A DNA stretch of 64,000 nt from VBDM01 sp035519135. Lineage in GTDB: Bacteria > Pseudomonadota > Gammaproteobacteria > Burkholderiales > SG8-39. The notes beneath the pieces are model-generated. The model was not told the DNA's origin, searched no databases, and saw only the letters and a program-made list of their open reading frames with translations. Shown in pieces: positions 52,274 through 61,195 of this stretch (its first letter is position 1; the number at the start of each line of letters is the position of its first letter). The stretch covers positions 47,050 through 111,049 of the forward strand of contig DATIWX010000026.1 in NCBI GenBank assembly GCA_035519135.1, read 5' to 3'. The translations under genes were made by a program, and so were the position numbers.

Positions 52274-53134
52274 ATGACCGGTCTCGCAATCACCCTGGTG
52301 CTCGCCGCCGCCTTGATCCACGCGAGCTGGAACTACCTGCTCAAGAAGAGCGGCGGGGGAATCGGTTTCGTCTGGGCCTTCGCCGTCCTGTCCTCGCTGC
52401 TCTACGCGCCCCTTGCCGTGGGCGTGGTCGTCTTCCAGCATTTCCAGTTCAGCGCAGAAGCTCTCGCGTACCTCTTCGCGAGCGCCGTTCTGCACACGGC
52501 CTACTACCTGCTGCTCGACCGCGGCTACCGCCATGGCGACCTGTCGGTCGTCTATCCGCTCGCGCGCGCCACCGGTCCCTTCCTAACCGTCCTGTTCGCG
52601 CTCGCCGTACTGGGCGAGCGGCCGGGTGTCGTCGCCTTGTGCGGCGCGGCGCTCGTCGTCGGGGGCGCTTTCTTTCTCGCCGCGAGCCCCACCAAGCTCC
52701 GCGAAGCGGGGGCCGCGCGCGGAATCGCCTTCGCGCTGCTCACCGGCTGCATGATCGCTTCCTATACGGTCGTGGACAAGCAGGCCGTCAGTGCGGTGCT
52801 CATCCCACCGATCCTGCAGGACTGGGGCGCGAATCTCGGCCGCGTGATCGTGATGGCTCCGCTCGCCGTGAAGCGGCGGGCGGAGGTCAGGGCTGCGTGG
52901 GAGCACAAGCGGACGGCCGTAGTCCTGGTCGCCCTGCTCTGCCCCCTTTCCTATATCCTGGTACTCACCGCCATGGTGTTCACTCCCGTCAGCTACGTCG
53001 CACCGGCGCGCGAGATCAGCATTCTCTTCGGCGCGCTGATGGGGGCACACCTGCTGAGGGAAGGGGACGTGCCGCGCCGCGTCGCGGCGGCTGCCGCGAT
53101 GGCGCTCGGAGTGGTCGCGCTGGCGATGGGCTGA
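52274..53134 (+). CDS. EamA-family transporter
   Basis: The 286-residue protein has about ten helices: 'LAITLVLAAALIHASWNYLL', 'YRHGDLSVVYPLARATGPFL', 'VVALCGAALVVGGAFFLAAS', and repeat 2 'FTPVSYVAPAREISILFGAL'. The R-G-Y-R-H-G-D segment is typical of the EamA subgroup with 'SVVYPLAR'. Export substrate unknown. It lies upstream of the marC-like gene (9-base gap) and is likely co-transcribed. Confidence 0.88.
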   Translation: MTGLAITLVLAAALIHASWNYLLKKSGGGIGFVWAFAVLSSLLYAPLAVGVVVFQHFQFSAEALAYLFASAVLHTAYYLLLDRGYRHGDLSVVYPLARATGPFLTVLFALAVLGERPGVVALCGAALVVGGAFFLAASPTKLREAGAARGIAFALLTGCMIASYTVVDKQAVSAVLIPPILQDWGANLGRVIVMAPLAVKRRAEVRAAWEHKRTAVVLVALLCPLSYILVLTAMVFTPVSYVAPAREISILFGALMGAHLLREGDVPRRVAAAAAMALGVVALAMG

Positions 53135-53143
53135 GGATCTGGA

Positions 53144-53749
53144 ATGGAGACTTCGTTCGCCTCGGCGGTCGTCATCCTGCTGCTCGTCACCGATCCGATC
53201 GGGAATATCCCGCTTTTCGTCACGCTGCTCCGGCCGGTCGCTCCGGAGCGCCGCGTCCTCGTGGTGGTGCGCGAATGCGCAATCGCGTTCGCGGTGCTGT
53301 TGGCCTTCGTCGTATTCGGACGCTGGCTGCTCGAGTTGTTCGGATTGTCCGACCAGTCGCTCACGCTGGCGGGAGGCGTGATCCTGTTCCTGATCGCGCT
53401 GCGGATGATCTTCCGCGGTCCCGAAGGCATCTTCGGCGACTCGCCGGCTGGCGAGCCGCTCATCGTGCCGCTCGCCATTCCCTCGATCGCCGGTCCCGCC
53501 GCGATCGCCACGGTCATCCTGCTCGTGTCGCGGGCACCGCAGCGGACCCCCGAGTGGCTCGCGGCGGTCGCCGTGACGATGGCGGTTTCGCTCGCGGCCC
53601 TTCTCCTCGCCGAGCGGATCGTCCGATGGGTCGGCGAGCGCGTGCTCACGGCCTTCGAGCGCCTGATGGGATTGCTGCTGACCGCCATCGCGGTCGAGAT
53701 GCTGCTGCGCGGGATCGAGGGTTTCGTCCGCCAACTGCAGGCGAGCTGA
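53144..53749 (+). CDS. MarC/NAAT-family membrane protein
   Basis: The 201-residue protein has six helices and the family motif 'LLLVTDPIGNIPLFVTLL' near residue 10, then 'SLTLAGGVILFLIALRMIF' and 'LIVPLAIPSIAGPAAIATVI'. MarC relatives may move neutral amino acids; the role is not settled. The gene abuts the convergent patatin gene with no spacer. Confidence 0.92.
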   Translation: METSFASAVVILLLVTDPIGNIPLFVTLLRPVAPERRVLVVVRECAIAFAVLLAFVVFGRWLLELFGLSDQSLTLAGGVILFLIALRMIFRGPEGIFGDSPAGEPLIVPLAIPSIAGPAAIATVILLVSRAPQRTPEWLAAVAVTMAVSLAALLLAERIVRWVGERVLTAFERLMGLLLTAIAVEMLLRGIEGFVRQLQAS

Positions 53750-54643
53750 CTACGCAGGAATCGCGTTGCGGATCGCAGGGAGCATACGGGCGACCTCGTC
53801 GCGGCCTTCCGCGATCGCGAATTGCGCGCGATGATAGTCGAGCAGCCCGAGGTGGCCGAGCCGCGGAGTGAGCAGCACGTCGGGCGGCTCGCCCGCGAGA
53901 CGGCTCCGCGCGATCCGCAGCTGCATGATGTTGATGGACCCCATCATGGCTTCCAGCAGTGCCGGCGGCGCGAGCTCCGGCTCCGCCTGCCGCTCGCTGG
54001 TCGGGTCGTAGCGGGGAAGAACCCGGCTCAGCAGGCTGCGCCGGCCGGCCTGCGTCGGCGCCCGGTCGTCCTCGCGCACGTAGCGCCCCACCAGATCGGA
54101 CCCGAGATCGATTGCCAGAACGATGTCCGCTCCCATCGCCCGGCACAGCGAGACCGGGATGGGATTGACTACGCTGCCGTCGACCAGGTAGCGGTCTTCG
54201 AGGAGCACCGGCCGGAACAGGCCGGGCACGGCGATCGACGCCCCGATCGCGGCCGAGACCTTTCCCTCGCGCAGCCAGACCTCCTGCCCGGTACGCAGGT
54301 CGGTTGCGACCGCGGCGAACCGGATCGGCAGCTCGGAGAAATCGCACTCGACGAACTGCTCGTGAAAGAGCACGTTCACGCGCTCGCCCTTGATGAGGCC
54401 GCCGCGCAGGCCGAAGTCCGCGAGCTTGAGCATGCGCTTCCAGTCGAGCGACAGGGCCCAGGCTTCCAGCGGATCGAGGCGTCCCGCGGCGAACGCGGCG
54501 CCGACGAACGCGCCGACCGAGCATCCGGCGATGAAATCGGGCTTGATGCCCGCTTCGGTCAACGCGCGCAGCACGCCGATGTGCGCCCAGCCGCGCGCGG
54601 AGCCCGCCCCCAGAGCAAAGCCGATCTTGGGCCGGCGCGCCAC
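53750..54643 (-). CDS. Patatin-like phospholipase (RssA-like)
   Basis: The 297-residue hydrolase has oxyanion-loop 'IGFALGAGSARGWAHIGVL', nucleophile 'FIAGCSVGAFVGAAFAAG' (GCSVG) and catalytic Asp in 'RYLVDGSVVNPIPVSL' (DGS). It is a Ser-Asp dyad lipase. GTG 54643 overlaps the rimO stop by one base; another GTG at 54661 would overlap rimO further. It might mobilise lipid or, given the PHA genes upstream, act on granule-associated material, but this is inference. Confidence 0.88.
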   Translation of the reverse strand: MARRPKIGFALGAGSARGWAHIGVLRALTEAGIKPDFIAGCSVGAFVGAAFAAGRLDPLEAWALSLDWKRMLKLADFGLRGGLIKGERVNVLFHEQFVECDFSELPIRFAAVATDLRTGQEVWLREGKVSAAIGASIAVPGLFRPVLLEDRYLVDGSVVNPIPVSLCRAMGADIVLAIDLGSDLVGRYVREDDRAPTQAGRRSLLSRVLPRYDPTSERQAEPELAPPALLEAMMGSINIMQLRIARSRLAGEPPDVLLTPRLGHLGLLDYHRAQFAIAEGRDEVARMLPAIRNAIPA

Positions 54644-55974
54644 TACTGCACGCGAGCCCACAGGTCGTGGGCGTCCGACTTCGTGACCCTCACCCGCACC
54701 CGGTCCCCCGGGGCAAGCTTGCCCCCGCCTGCGACATGCACCAGGCCGTCTATCTCGGGCGCGTCGGCGGCGGAGCGCGCCACCGCGCCCCCCGGCTCGA
54801 GTCCGTCCACGAGCACCTCCAGGACCTTGCCGACCTTGCGCTTGAGCCTGCGCGCGCTGATGTTCTCCTGCAGCCGCATGAGCCGCGCGCGCCGCTCCTC
54901 GCGGACTTCACCGGGCAGCGCGCCGGGAAGCTCGTTCGCTTTCGCGCCCTCGACCGGCGAGTAGGCGAAGCAGCCCACGCGGTCGAGCTCGGCCTCGTCG
55001 AGAAAATCCAGCAATTCCTGGAACTCGTCTTCGGTCTCGCCCGGGAAACCCGCGATGAAGGTGCTGCGGATGGTGATGTCCGGGCAGATGCTGCGCCAGG
55101 CCCGGATGCGCTCGAGGTTGTCTTCGCCGCTCGCCGGGCGCTTCATCAGCTTCAGTATCCGCCGGCTGGCGTGCTGAAAAGGCACGTCGATGTAGGGAAG
55201 GATCTTGCCCTCGGCCATGAGCGGGATCACGGCGTCCACGTGGGGATACGGATAGACGTAGTGCAACCGCACCCACGCGCCCAGGTCGCCGAGCGCGGCG
55301 GCCAGATCGCCCATGCGCGTCTTGAGCGGCCGGCCTCCCCAGAAGCCGGTGCGATACTTGAGATCCACACCGTAGGCGCTGGTGTCCTGCGAGATCACGA
55401 GCAGCTCCCTGACGCCCGCCTTGACGAGGTTCTCGGCTTCGCGCATCACCTCGCCGATCGGCCGGCTGACCAGGTTGCCGCGCAGCGACGGGATGATGCA
55501 GAACGAGCAGCGGTGATTGCAGCCCTCGGAAATCTTGAGGTAGGCGTAGTGCTTCGGAGTGAGCTTGATACCTTGCGGCGGCACCAGGTCGACAAAGGGA
55601 TCGGGCGGCTTGGGCAGATGCTCGTGCACCGCCGCCATCACCTCTTCCAGCGCGTGCGGGCCGGTGACGGCGAGGACTTTCGGGTGCGTCTCGCGCACCA
55701 CGTCGCCCTTGGCGCCCAGACATCCGGTGACGATCACCCGGCCGTTCTCCGTGATCGCTTCGCCGATGGCGTCGAGGGACTCCCGCACCGCCGATTCGAT
55801 GAAGCCGCAAGTGTTCACGACGACCAGATCGGCGCCGTCGTACGAGGGGGAGATCGCATATCCCTCCGCGCGCAGCCGCGTGAGGATACCCTCGGAGTCG
55901 ACCAGCGCCTTGGGGCAGCCCAGGGATACGAATCCGACCTTCGGTACCGCTGCGGTGCGCCTGCGCGAGATCAG
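54643..55974 (-). CDS. rimO: Ribosomal protein S12 methylthiotransferase RimO
   Basis: The radical-SAM enzyme has N-terminal UPF0004 'VGFVSLGCPKALVDSEGIL' and 'NTCGFIESAVRESLDAIGEA', Cys in 'VIVTGCLGAKGD', the CxxxCxxC cluster 'GCNHRCSFCIIPSLRG' and a TRAM end. It thiomethylates Asp of S12. No ATG, GTG or TTG exists in frame near the expected start. CTG 55974, overlapping the phaR stop and with gaggaag about 7 bases upstream, gives 443 residues, the family length. An in-frame ATG at 56208 would lie inside phaR. Confidence 0.9.
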   Translation of the reverse strand: MISRRRTAAVPKVGFVSLGCPKALVDSEGILTRLRAEGYAISPSYDGADLVVVNTCGFIESAVRESLDAIGEAITENGRVIVTGCLGAKGDVVRETHPKVLAVTGPHALEEVMAAVHEHLPKPPDPFVDLVPPQGIKLTPKHYAYLKISEGCNHRCSFCIIPSLRGNLVSRPIGEVMREAENLVKAGVRELLVISQDTSAYGVDLKYRTGFWGGRPLKTRMGDLAAALGDLGAWVRLHYVYPYPHVDAVIPLMAEGKILPYIDVPFQHASRRILKLMKRPASGEDNLERIRAWRSICPDITIRSTFIAGFPGETEDEFQELLDFLDEAELDRVGCFAYSPVEGAKANELPGALPGEVREERRARLMRLQENISARRLKRKVGKVLEVLVDGLEPGGAVARSAADAPEIDGLVHVAGGGKLAPGDRVRVRVTKSDAHDLWARVQ

Positions 55975-56588
55975 CTTTTGTCTTCCTCGCCCGATGGCTT
56001 CTTGTCCCCGGAGGGCTGCGTGGCGCCCGGCTGGGCGCCGAATCCGGGCACGCCGGAGAACCCCGGAAACGGGAAGCCCGAGAACATCGTGCGGGTCTGG
56101 TTTTGCAGCTGCTCCTGCATCTGCAGGAATACGTTTCGGCTCTGGTCGAGGTAGGCCGAGACCAGGTTCTGCATGGCCGGGCCCTGAAAGCTCATGAATT
56201 GCTTCCACATGTCCTCGTTGAGCTTGGTGGGATCGCCGTAGAGCTTTTGCGACTGCTCGCGCAGGCTCTTCTGCATTTCGGCGAACAGCTGCATGTTGCG
56301 CTCGAGGTAGGAGCCGAGCATTCCCTGCATCGCGTTGCCGTAAGAACGGATGAACTGGGAGAGAACGTCCGAGGAGAACATCGGCGCCCCGGCGGCCTCT
56401 TCCTCGAGGATGATCTGCAGGAGTATGGACCGCGTCAGGTCCTCGCCGGTCTTGGCATCCACCACCTGGAACTCCTCACCCTCGACCACCAGCTTTTTCA
56501 CGTCGACTAGGGTGATGTACACGCTCGTCTTGGTGTCGTAGAGGCGGCGGTTCGGGTACTTCTTGATCAGTCGGGTGGGCTCAGACAT
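55971..56588 (-). CDS. phaR: PHA synthesis repressor PhaR
   Basis: The 205-residue regulator has the PhaR N-terminal DNA-binding domain 'LIKKYPNRRLYDTKTSVYIT', 'VKKLVVEGEEFQVVDAKTGE' and 'DLTRSILLQIILEEEAAGAP' (PHB accumulation regulator). A Gln/Met-rich helical part follows, then a Gly/Phe/Pro-rich tail. PhaR represses phasin and itself and is titrated by PHA granules. A likely operator lies in the phaC promoter at 60128-60138. Confidence 0.93.
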   Translation of the reverse strand: MSEPTRLIKKYPNRRLYDTKTSVYITLVDVKKLVVEGEEFQVVDAKTGEDLTRSILLQIILEEEAAGAPMFSSDVLSQFIRSYGNAMQGMLGSYLERNMQLFAEMQKSLREQSQKLYGDPTKLNEDMWKQFMSFQGPAMQNLVSAYLDQSRNVFLQMQEQLQNQTRTMFSGFPFPGFSGVPGFGAQPGATQPSGDKKPSGEEDKS

Positions 56589-56698
56589 GGGGACCCTTGC
56601 CTGGTTGCGGTACGCGGGTGTTGCAGTGCCACATGATACTGGACTTTGCAGCGGCGTTCCATCAGCGCGCGCCCGTGGCGCGCGGCCCGGCCGGCGCG

Positions 56699-57442
56699 CT
56701 ATGCCATGTGCTGCCCGCCGTTGATGGCAATATTCGCGCCGTTCACGAATGCGGCCTCCTCCGAGCACAGATAGATGATCAGCCCCGCGACTTCCTCGGG
56801 CCGGCCCAGCCGGCCGAGGGGAATCTGCGGAATGATCTTCGAGTCGAGAATCTCCTTGGGAATCGCCGTCACCATCTTTGTGCCGATGTAGCCGGGAGAA
56901 ATGGTATTGACCGTCACCCCCTTCTTCGCCACCTCGAGAGCGAGCGACTTGGTAAAGCCGTGCATGCCGGCCTTTGCCGCGGCATAGTTGGTTTGTCCGA
57001 AAGCGCCCTTGGATCCGTTCACCGAGGAGACGTTGATGATCCGGCCCCAGCCGCGATCGGCCATGCCATCGCATACCTGCTTGGTCATGTTGAACACCGA
57101 GTCGAGGTTGGTGTGCAGCACCACGTCCCAGTCGACCTTGGTCATTTTCCGGAACGTCATATCGCGGGTGATGCCGGCATTGTTGACGAGGATGTCCACC
57201 GGGCCATGGTCCTTCACTACCGCCTCTACGCAGGCCCGACACGAATCGAAATCGGCGACGTCGCAGGAGAAGTTGTGAAAATCGTACCCGCGCGCCTTCA
57301 TCCCGGCGATCCACTGGTCCGCGATCCTATTCGACGGTGAATGCGTGACCGCCACCCGGTAGCCCGCATCCACCATCTTGATGCTGATGGTCTCGCCCAG
57401 CCCTCCCATGCCGCCGGTAATCAACGCGAGCCGCTTGGCCAT
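56699..57442 (-). CDS. phaB: Acetoacetyl-CoA reductase PhaB, copy 1
   Basis: The 247-residue SDR has 'LALITGGMGGLGETIS' (NADPH loop), 'VDILVNNAGITRDMTFRKM', Ser in 'GRIINVSSVNGSKGAFGQTN', 'YAAAKAGMHGFTKSLALEVA' (YxxxK) and 'SPGYIGTKM'. It reduces acetoacetyl-CoA to (R)-3-hydroxybutyryl-CoA, the PHB monomer. The ATG follows aaaggaga. It is complete, 68 bases after copy 2. Confidence 0.95.
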   Translation of the reverse strand: MAKRLALITGGMGGLGETISIKMVDAGYRVAVTHSPSNRIADQWIAGMKARGYDFHNFSCDVADFDSCRACVEAVVKDHGPVDILVNNAGITRDMTFRKMTKVDWDVVLHTNLDSVFNMTKQVCDGMADRGWGRIINVSSVNGSKGAFGQTNYAAAKAGMHGFTKSLALEVAKKGVTVNTISPGYIGTKMVTAIPKEILDSKIIPQIPLGRLGRPEEVAGLIIYLCSEEAAFVNGANIAINGGQHMA

Positions 57443-57510
57443 GATGATTTCTCCTTTGGTGCCGCTTGTTCTGAATTATCGCACCAATCCGCGGCGTCCC
57501 CGGTTTGCGG

Positions 57511-58329
57511 CTAGGCCATGTGCAGGCCTCCGTTGATCGAAATGTTCGCGCCGGTGATGTAGCCCGCGTCGTCCGAGGCCAGGTACGCGACCAGGCTCGC
57601 GATTTCCTCCGGCTCGGCGAGCCGCCCCATGGGAATCTGCTGGATGATCGACTCAAGGACGTCGGCCCTGATCGCCTTGACCATGTCCGTGCGCACATAG
57701 CCCGGGGACACGGTATTGACGGTCACGCCCTTCTTCACGACTTCCTGGGCGAGCGCCTTGGAAAAACCGTGCATGCCGGCCTTGGCTGCCGAGTAGTTGG
57801 TCTGTCCGAACTGGCCCTTGAGGGCATTGACCGAGGAGATGTTGACGATGCGGCCCCAGCCGCGCTCCACCATGCCCTCGATCACCTGGCGGGTCACGTT
57901 GAAGACGCTATTGAGGTTGGTGTTGATCACCGCATACCAATCCCCGGGAGACATGCGCTTGAACACTCCGTCGCGCGTGATGCCGGCATTGTTGACCAGG
58001 ATATCGACCGGTCCGATCACCGAGCCGATCTGGTAGAACATTTCTGCGCAGGACTCGTAGTCGTCGACGTTGCCTTCAGCCGCGTGCACCGACAAGCCTT
58101 CCGCCTGCATCTGCGAGAGCCACTCGCTCTTCTTCTCGTATCCCGGCAGGCAGCCCGCGACCACCTTGACTCCCTGCCGCGCCAGGCGCCGGCAAACCGC
58201 GGTGCCGATGCCGCCCATACCGCCGCTCACGAACGCAATGCGCTGCTTCAACGCTCTCGCGGAATGCTCCGATGGCTCCGTGCCCGCATGGGCGCTGCGC
58301 CTCGTCGCTGTCGCTGTCGCTGTCGTCAT
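57511..58329 (-). CDS. phaB: Acetoacetyl-CoA reductase PhaB, copy 2 with N-terminal extension
   Basis: The 272-residue SDR is paralogous to copy 1: 'IAFVSGGMGGIGTAVCRRLA', 'NNAGITRDGVFKRMSPGDWY', 'VNISSVNALKGQFGQTNYSA' and 'AKAGMHGFSKALAQEVV'. It has about 30 extra residues at the start, including a Thr-Ala repeat coded by three copies of a hexamer. ATG 58329 has gagagg upstream; ATG 58347 adds six residues. It is 39 bases after phaC. Confidence 0.94.
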   Translation of the reverse strand: MTTATATATRRSAHAGTEPSEHSARALKQRIAFVSGGMGGIGTAVCRRLARQGVKVVAGCLPGYEKKSEWLSQMQAEGLSVHAAEGNVDDYESCAEMFYQIGSVIGPVDILVNNAGITRDGVFKRMSPGDWYAVINTNLNSVFNVTRQVIEGMVERGWGRIVNISSVNALKGQFGQTNYSAAKAGMHGFSKALAQEVVKKGVTVNTVSPGYVRTDMVKAIRADVLESIIQQIPMGRLAEPEEIASLVAYLASDDAGYITGANISINGGLHMA

Positions 58330-58368
58330 GATTCGATCCCTCTCCATTGGTTTCCGGTTACCGGATGC

Positions 58369-60081
58369 TTACGCGCTTCGCTGTTTTGCATAGCTTCCCG
58401 GCGCGCGCTCCCCGGGTTTGAATTTCGCGCTGCCCAGGCGGGCGCGAGCTTTCGCACGCCCGCCGCCGTGCTGTCCGAGCCAATCGCTCCAGTCGGCCCA
58501 CCAGCTTCCGGGGTGCTCCGCAGCCCCGGCGAGCCAAGCGTCGGGGTCCGTGCCCAGGGTCGCTCCTGCCCAATAGCTTCGCTTGTTACGGGAGGCCGGA
58601 TTGACGACGCCGGCGACGTGGCCGCTCGCGCCGAGCACGAAACGCTTGTCACCGCCGACCAGCTGCGTCGTGCGGTAAGCCGTCCGCCACGGGACGATGT
58701 GGTCTTCGCGGGTCGCGAGGACGTATGCCGGCACGGAGACCTTCCCCAAGTCGACGGGCACGCCCAGCACCGACACCTTGGCGGGCTCGCGAAGGTTGTT
58801 CTCGAGATACGTGTTGCGCACGTACCAGCAGTACATCGGCCCCGGAAGGTTCGTCGAGTCCGCGTTCCAGTACAGCAGATCGAAGGCCTCGGGCTGCTTC
58901 CCCTTCAGATAGTTGTTCACGACGTACGACCAAACCAGGTCGTTGGCGCGCAGCGCCGAGAACACCAGCGCGAGGTCGCGGCCCGGCATGATGCCGCCCT
59001 TTCCGATCGCGGTTTCCCGAAGCGCCACGCTCGGCTGGTCGATGAACAGGCTGATTTCCCCGGTGTCGGAGAAGTCAAGCATCGAGGCGAGGTAGGTCGC
59101 ACTCTGGACGCCCGTTTCGCCTCTTGCCGCCGCGACGGCCAGCGCGACCCCGAGCAGGGTGCCGCCTACGCAGAATCCGAGCGCGTTCACCTTCTCCGTG
59201 CCTGAGACCGCGCGCGCCACCTCCAGCGCCTTGAGAACACCCATTTCGACATAGTCGTCCCAGGTGAGGTGGCCCTGCTCCTTGGCTACGTTGCGCCAGG
59301 ACACCATGAACACGCTGTGGCCCTGCTCCAGCGCAAAGCGCACGAGGGAATTGCCGGGCTGGAGATCGAGGATGTAGTACTTGTTGATGCAGGGCGGAAC
59401 CATGACCAGGGGCCGCTTGAATACCGTTTCGGCGAGCGGCTTGTATTGGATGAGCTGAATCAGCTCGTTCTGGTAGACCACGGCTCCTTCCGTCGCGGCG
59501 ATGTTTCGCCCGATCTCGAACTGGGACTCGTCCGTCGTGGAGATGCGTCCCTTGTGCACGTCCTCGACCAGCTGGCGCACGCCGCGGGACAGGCTCTCGC
59601 CCTTGGTTTCGAGCGCGAGCTTCAGGGCCTCCGGGTTGGTCGCCGCGAAGTTCGCGGGGCTCATCGCGTCGGCGACCTGGCGAGTGATGAATCGCAGGCG
59701 CTCCTTCACGCGCGCGTCGGCATTCAGCGTCTCGACCCAGTCGATGACGAACTGCGAATTGATGAGGTAGCTGCGGCGCAAGTAATCGAACCAGGGGTCG
59801 CGCCGCCATTCCGGCGAGGAAAAGCGCTTGTCGCCGCGATCCGACGCCGCGTCGGTCTTCCTACCAGCGCCGCCCAGCGCAGCCTGCAGCAGCGCGGCGT
59901 GCTCCTGGAAATAGCGCGTCTGCAGGGCCGCAACCCTGGAAGCGTCGGCACCGCCTCCTGCCCGAAAGGACTGGGAAAGTTCGGAGTCCGCCGGAAGCCC
60001 CAGAAGCTCTAAGAAACTTTTCAGAAAGCCCTGTGCGGCCTGGGTGGCCTGGTCGACCGAAGCAAGGGGTTCTGCCGCCAT
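58369..60081 (-). CDS. phaC: Class I poly(3-hydroxyalkanoate) synthase PhaC
   Basis: The 570-residue synthase has the lipase-like box 'LGFCVGGTLLGVALA' with the catalytic Cys, Asp in 'LATREDHIVPWRTAYR' and His in 'FVLGASGHVAGVVNPAS'. It also has 'VPPCINKYYILDLQPGNSLV' and 'KGKQPEAFDLLYWNADSTNL' typical of class I. It polymerises (R)-3-hydroxyacyl-CoA on granules. ATG 60081 follows gagag; an earlier ATG at 60153 adds an unlikely extension. A TTGACT -35 (60148-60153) lies upstream. No phaA is in view. Confidence 0.95.
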   Translation of the reverse strand: MAAEPLASVDQATQAAQGFLKSFLELLGLPADSELSQSFRAGGGADASRVAALQTRYFQEHAALLQAALGGAGRKTDAASDRGDKRFSSPEWRRDPWFDYLRRSYLINSQFVIDWVETLNADARVKERLRFITRQVADAMSPANFAATNPEALKLALETKGESLSRGVRQLVEDVHKGRISTTDESQFEIGRNIAATEGAVVYQNELIQLIQYKPLAETVFKRPLVMVPPCINKYYILDLQPGNSLVRFALEQGHSVFMVSWRNVAKEQGHLTWDDYVEMGVLKALEVARAVSGTEKVNALGFCVGGTLLGVALAVAAARGETGVQSATYLASMLDFSDTGEISLFIDQPSVALRETAIGKGGIMPGRDLALVFSALRANDLVWSYVVNNYLKGKQPEAFDLLYWNADSTNLPGPMYCWYVRNTYLENNLREPAKVSVLGVPVDLGKVSVPAYVLATREDHIVPWRTAYRTTQLVGGDKRFVLGASGHVAGVVNPASRNKRSYWAGATLGTDPDAWLAGAAEHPGSWWADWSDWLGQHGGGRAKARARLGSAKFKPGERAPGSYAKQRSA

Positions 60082-60127
60082 GGGATTTCTCTCAAGGTCC
60101 TGAAAACCTTTCGAAATGCGGTTGATA

Positions 60128-60138
60128 CTGCACCGCAG
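60128..60138. promoter_or_regulatory. Candidate PhaR operator in the phaC promoter
   Basis: CTGC-acc-GCAG (CTGC-N3-GCAG, known for alphaproteobacterial PhaR) overlaps the likely -10 region of phaC, 47 bases upstream of its ATG, next to a TTGACT -35. Confidence 0.45.
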
Positions 60139-60210
60139 CATCGACAAAGTCAAGGGAGCAGATCACCCTCCATCCTAGGGTCGATAGACCCCTCGGCCTG
60201 TGAGCAGCCA

Positions 60211-60316
60211 CTAGCTAGCGGGGAATTGCGAAGCGCCGTCGATGAGCTTCGCAGCGTTGGCCTTCGTGATGGGCGAGGCGGGATTGAGGTCGAGGAAGAG
60301 GGTGGAGGAACGAATG
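60211..60316 (-). pseudogene. C-terminal remnant of an unidentified gene
   Basis: In a frame not used by any intact gene, about 34 codons ending TAG read 'SAIRSSTLFLDLNPASP' and 'ITKANAAKLIDGASQFPAS'. The third positions are G/C as in real genes. It has no start and abuts the amidohydrolase stop, so it looks like a relic of an excised or decayed gene. The family is not identifiable. Confidence 0.35.
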
Positions 60317-60320
60317 GCGC

Positions 60321-61184
60321 TCAGGCCCAGTAAAGCCGCGCCGGGTTGTCCACCAGGATCCGCCTTCTCAGGACTTCGTCGGGAACCGTCTCGGCGAAGA
60401 GGTCCACCAGCTCGCCGTCGTTCGGCATGACCTTGACGTTGGGGTGCGGAAAGTCGGTTCCCCAGAGCACGCGGTCCGGCGCGGCCCGCACGAGCGCGGC
60501 CGCAAAGGGCTTCGCGTCGCGAAACGGCTTACCGGTCGCGGAGATGCGCTCCGGGCCGCTGATCTTCACCCAGGCGAGTGGATTCTTCATCAGCTCCAGC
60601 AGCATGGCGAACGGTCTCTGGTCGAGCCCATGTCCCGCGTCGACCCGCCCCATGTGGTCGATGATGAAGGGCACCCGCATGCGGCGAAAAAGGTCGGCAT
60701 GCGTTTCGATATCCTCGGCATCGAAGTGAAGAACAACGTGCCAGCCCAGCGGCGCGATCATCGCCAGCGTCCGCTCGAACACGCGCGCATCGGGCGCGCC
60801 GCCCAGGTGACGCACGAAGTTGAAGCGCACCCCGCGCACGCCACCGTCATGCAACGCTCCAAGCTCGCTCTCGCTCGCGTCATCCCCTACCATCGCCACG
60901 CCCCGCCACGCGCCTCCCGACCACGCGATCGCGTCGAGCATCGCCCGGTTGTCCCCGCCGTGGCAGCTCGCCTGCACCAGCACCGCACGCGACAGACCGA
61001 GATGCTGGTGGAGCGCACGCAGCTTCTCCTTGGGCGCGTCAGGCGGCGTGTAGCGGCGCTCCGGGGCGTAGGGAAACTTCGCCGCGGGCCCGAAAATGTG
61101 GCAATGCGCGTCGCATGCGCCGGACGGCGGGACGTATTTCGGCTTGACCGGCTTCGGATCGGGGCCGGCGATCGGCTTGGTCAT
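60321..61184 (-). CDS. Amidohydrolase of the 2-pyrone-4,6-dicarboxylate lactonase type
   Basis: The 287-residue TIM-barrel enzyme has 'GACDAHCHIFGPAAKFPYAP' (HxH), 'VLVQASCHGGDNRAMLDAIA', 'WHVVLHFDAEDIE', 'FIIDHMGRVDAGHG' and 'VLWGTDFPHPNVKV', the pattern of LigI-like and related hydrolases. It would open a lactone or dicarboxylate ring. ATG 61184 lies 11 bases after the Bug gene, suggesting uptake plus catabolism. Confidence 0.87.
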   Translation of the reverse strand: MTKPIAGPDPKPVKPKYVPPSGACDAHCHIFGPAAKFPYAPERRYTPPDAPKEKLRALHQHLGLSRAVLVQASCHGGDNRAMLDAIAWSGGAWRGVAMVGDDASESELGALHDGGVRGVRFNFVRHLGGAPDARVFERTLAMIAPLGWHVVLHFDAEDIETHADLFRRMRVPFIIDHMGRVDAGHGLDQRPFAMLLELMKNPLAWVKISGPERISATGKPFRDAKPFAAALVRAAPDRVLWGTDFPHPNVKVMPNDGELVDLFAETVPDEVLRRRILVDNPARLYWA

Positions 61185-61195
61185 TCGTCGGCGCG

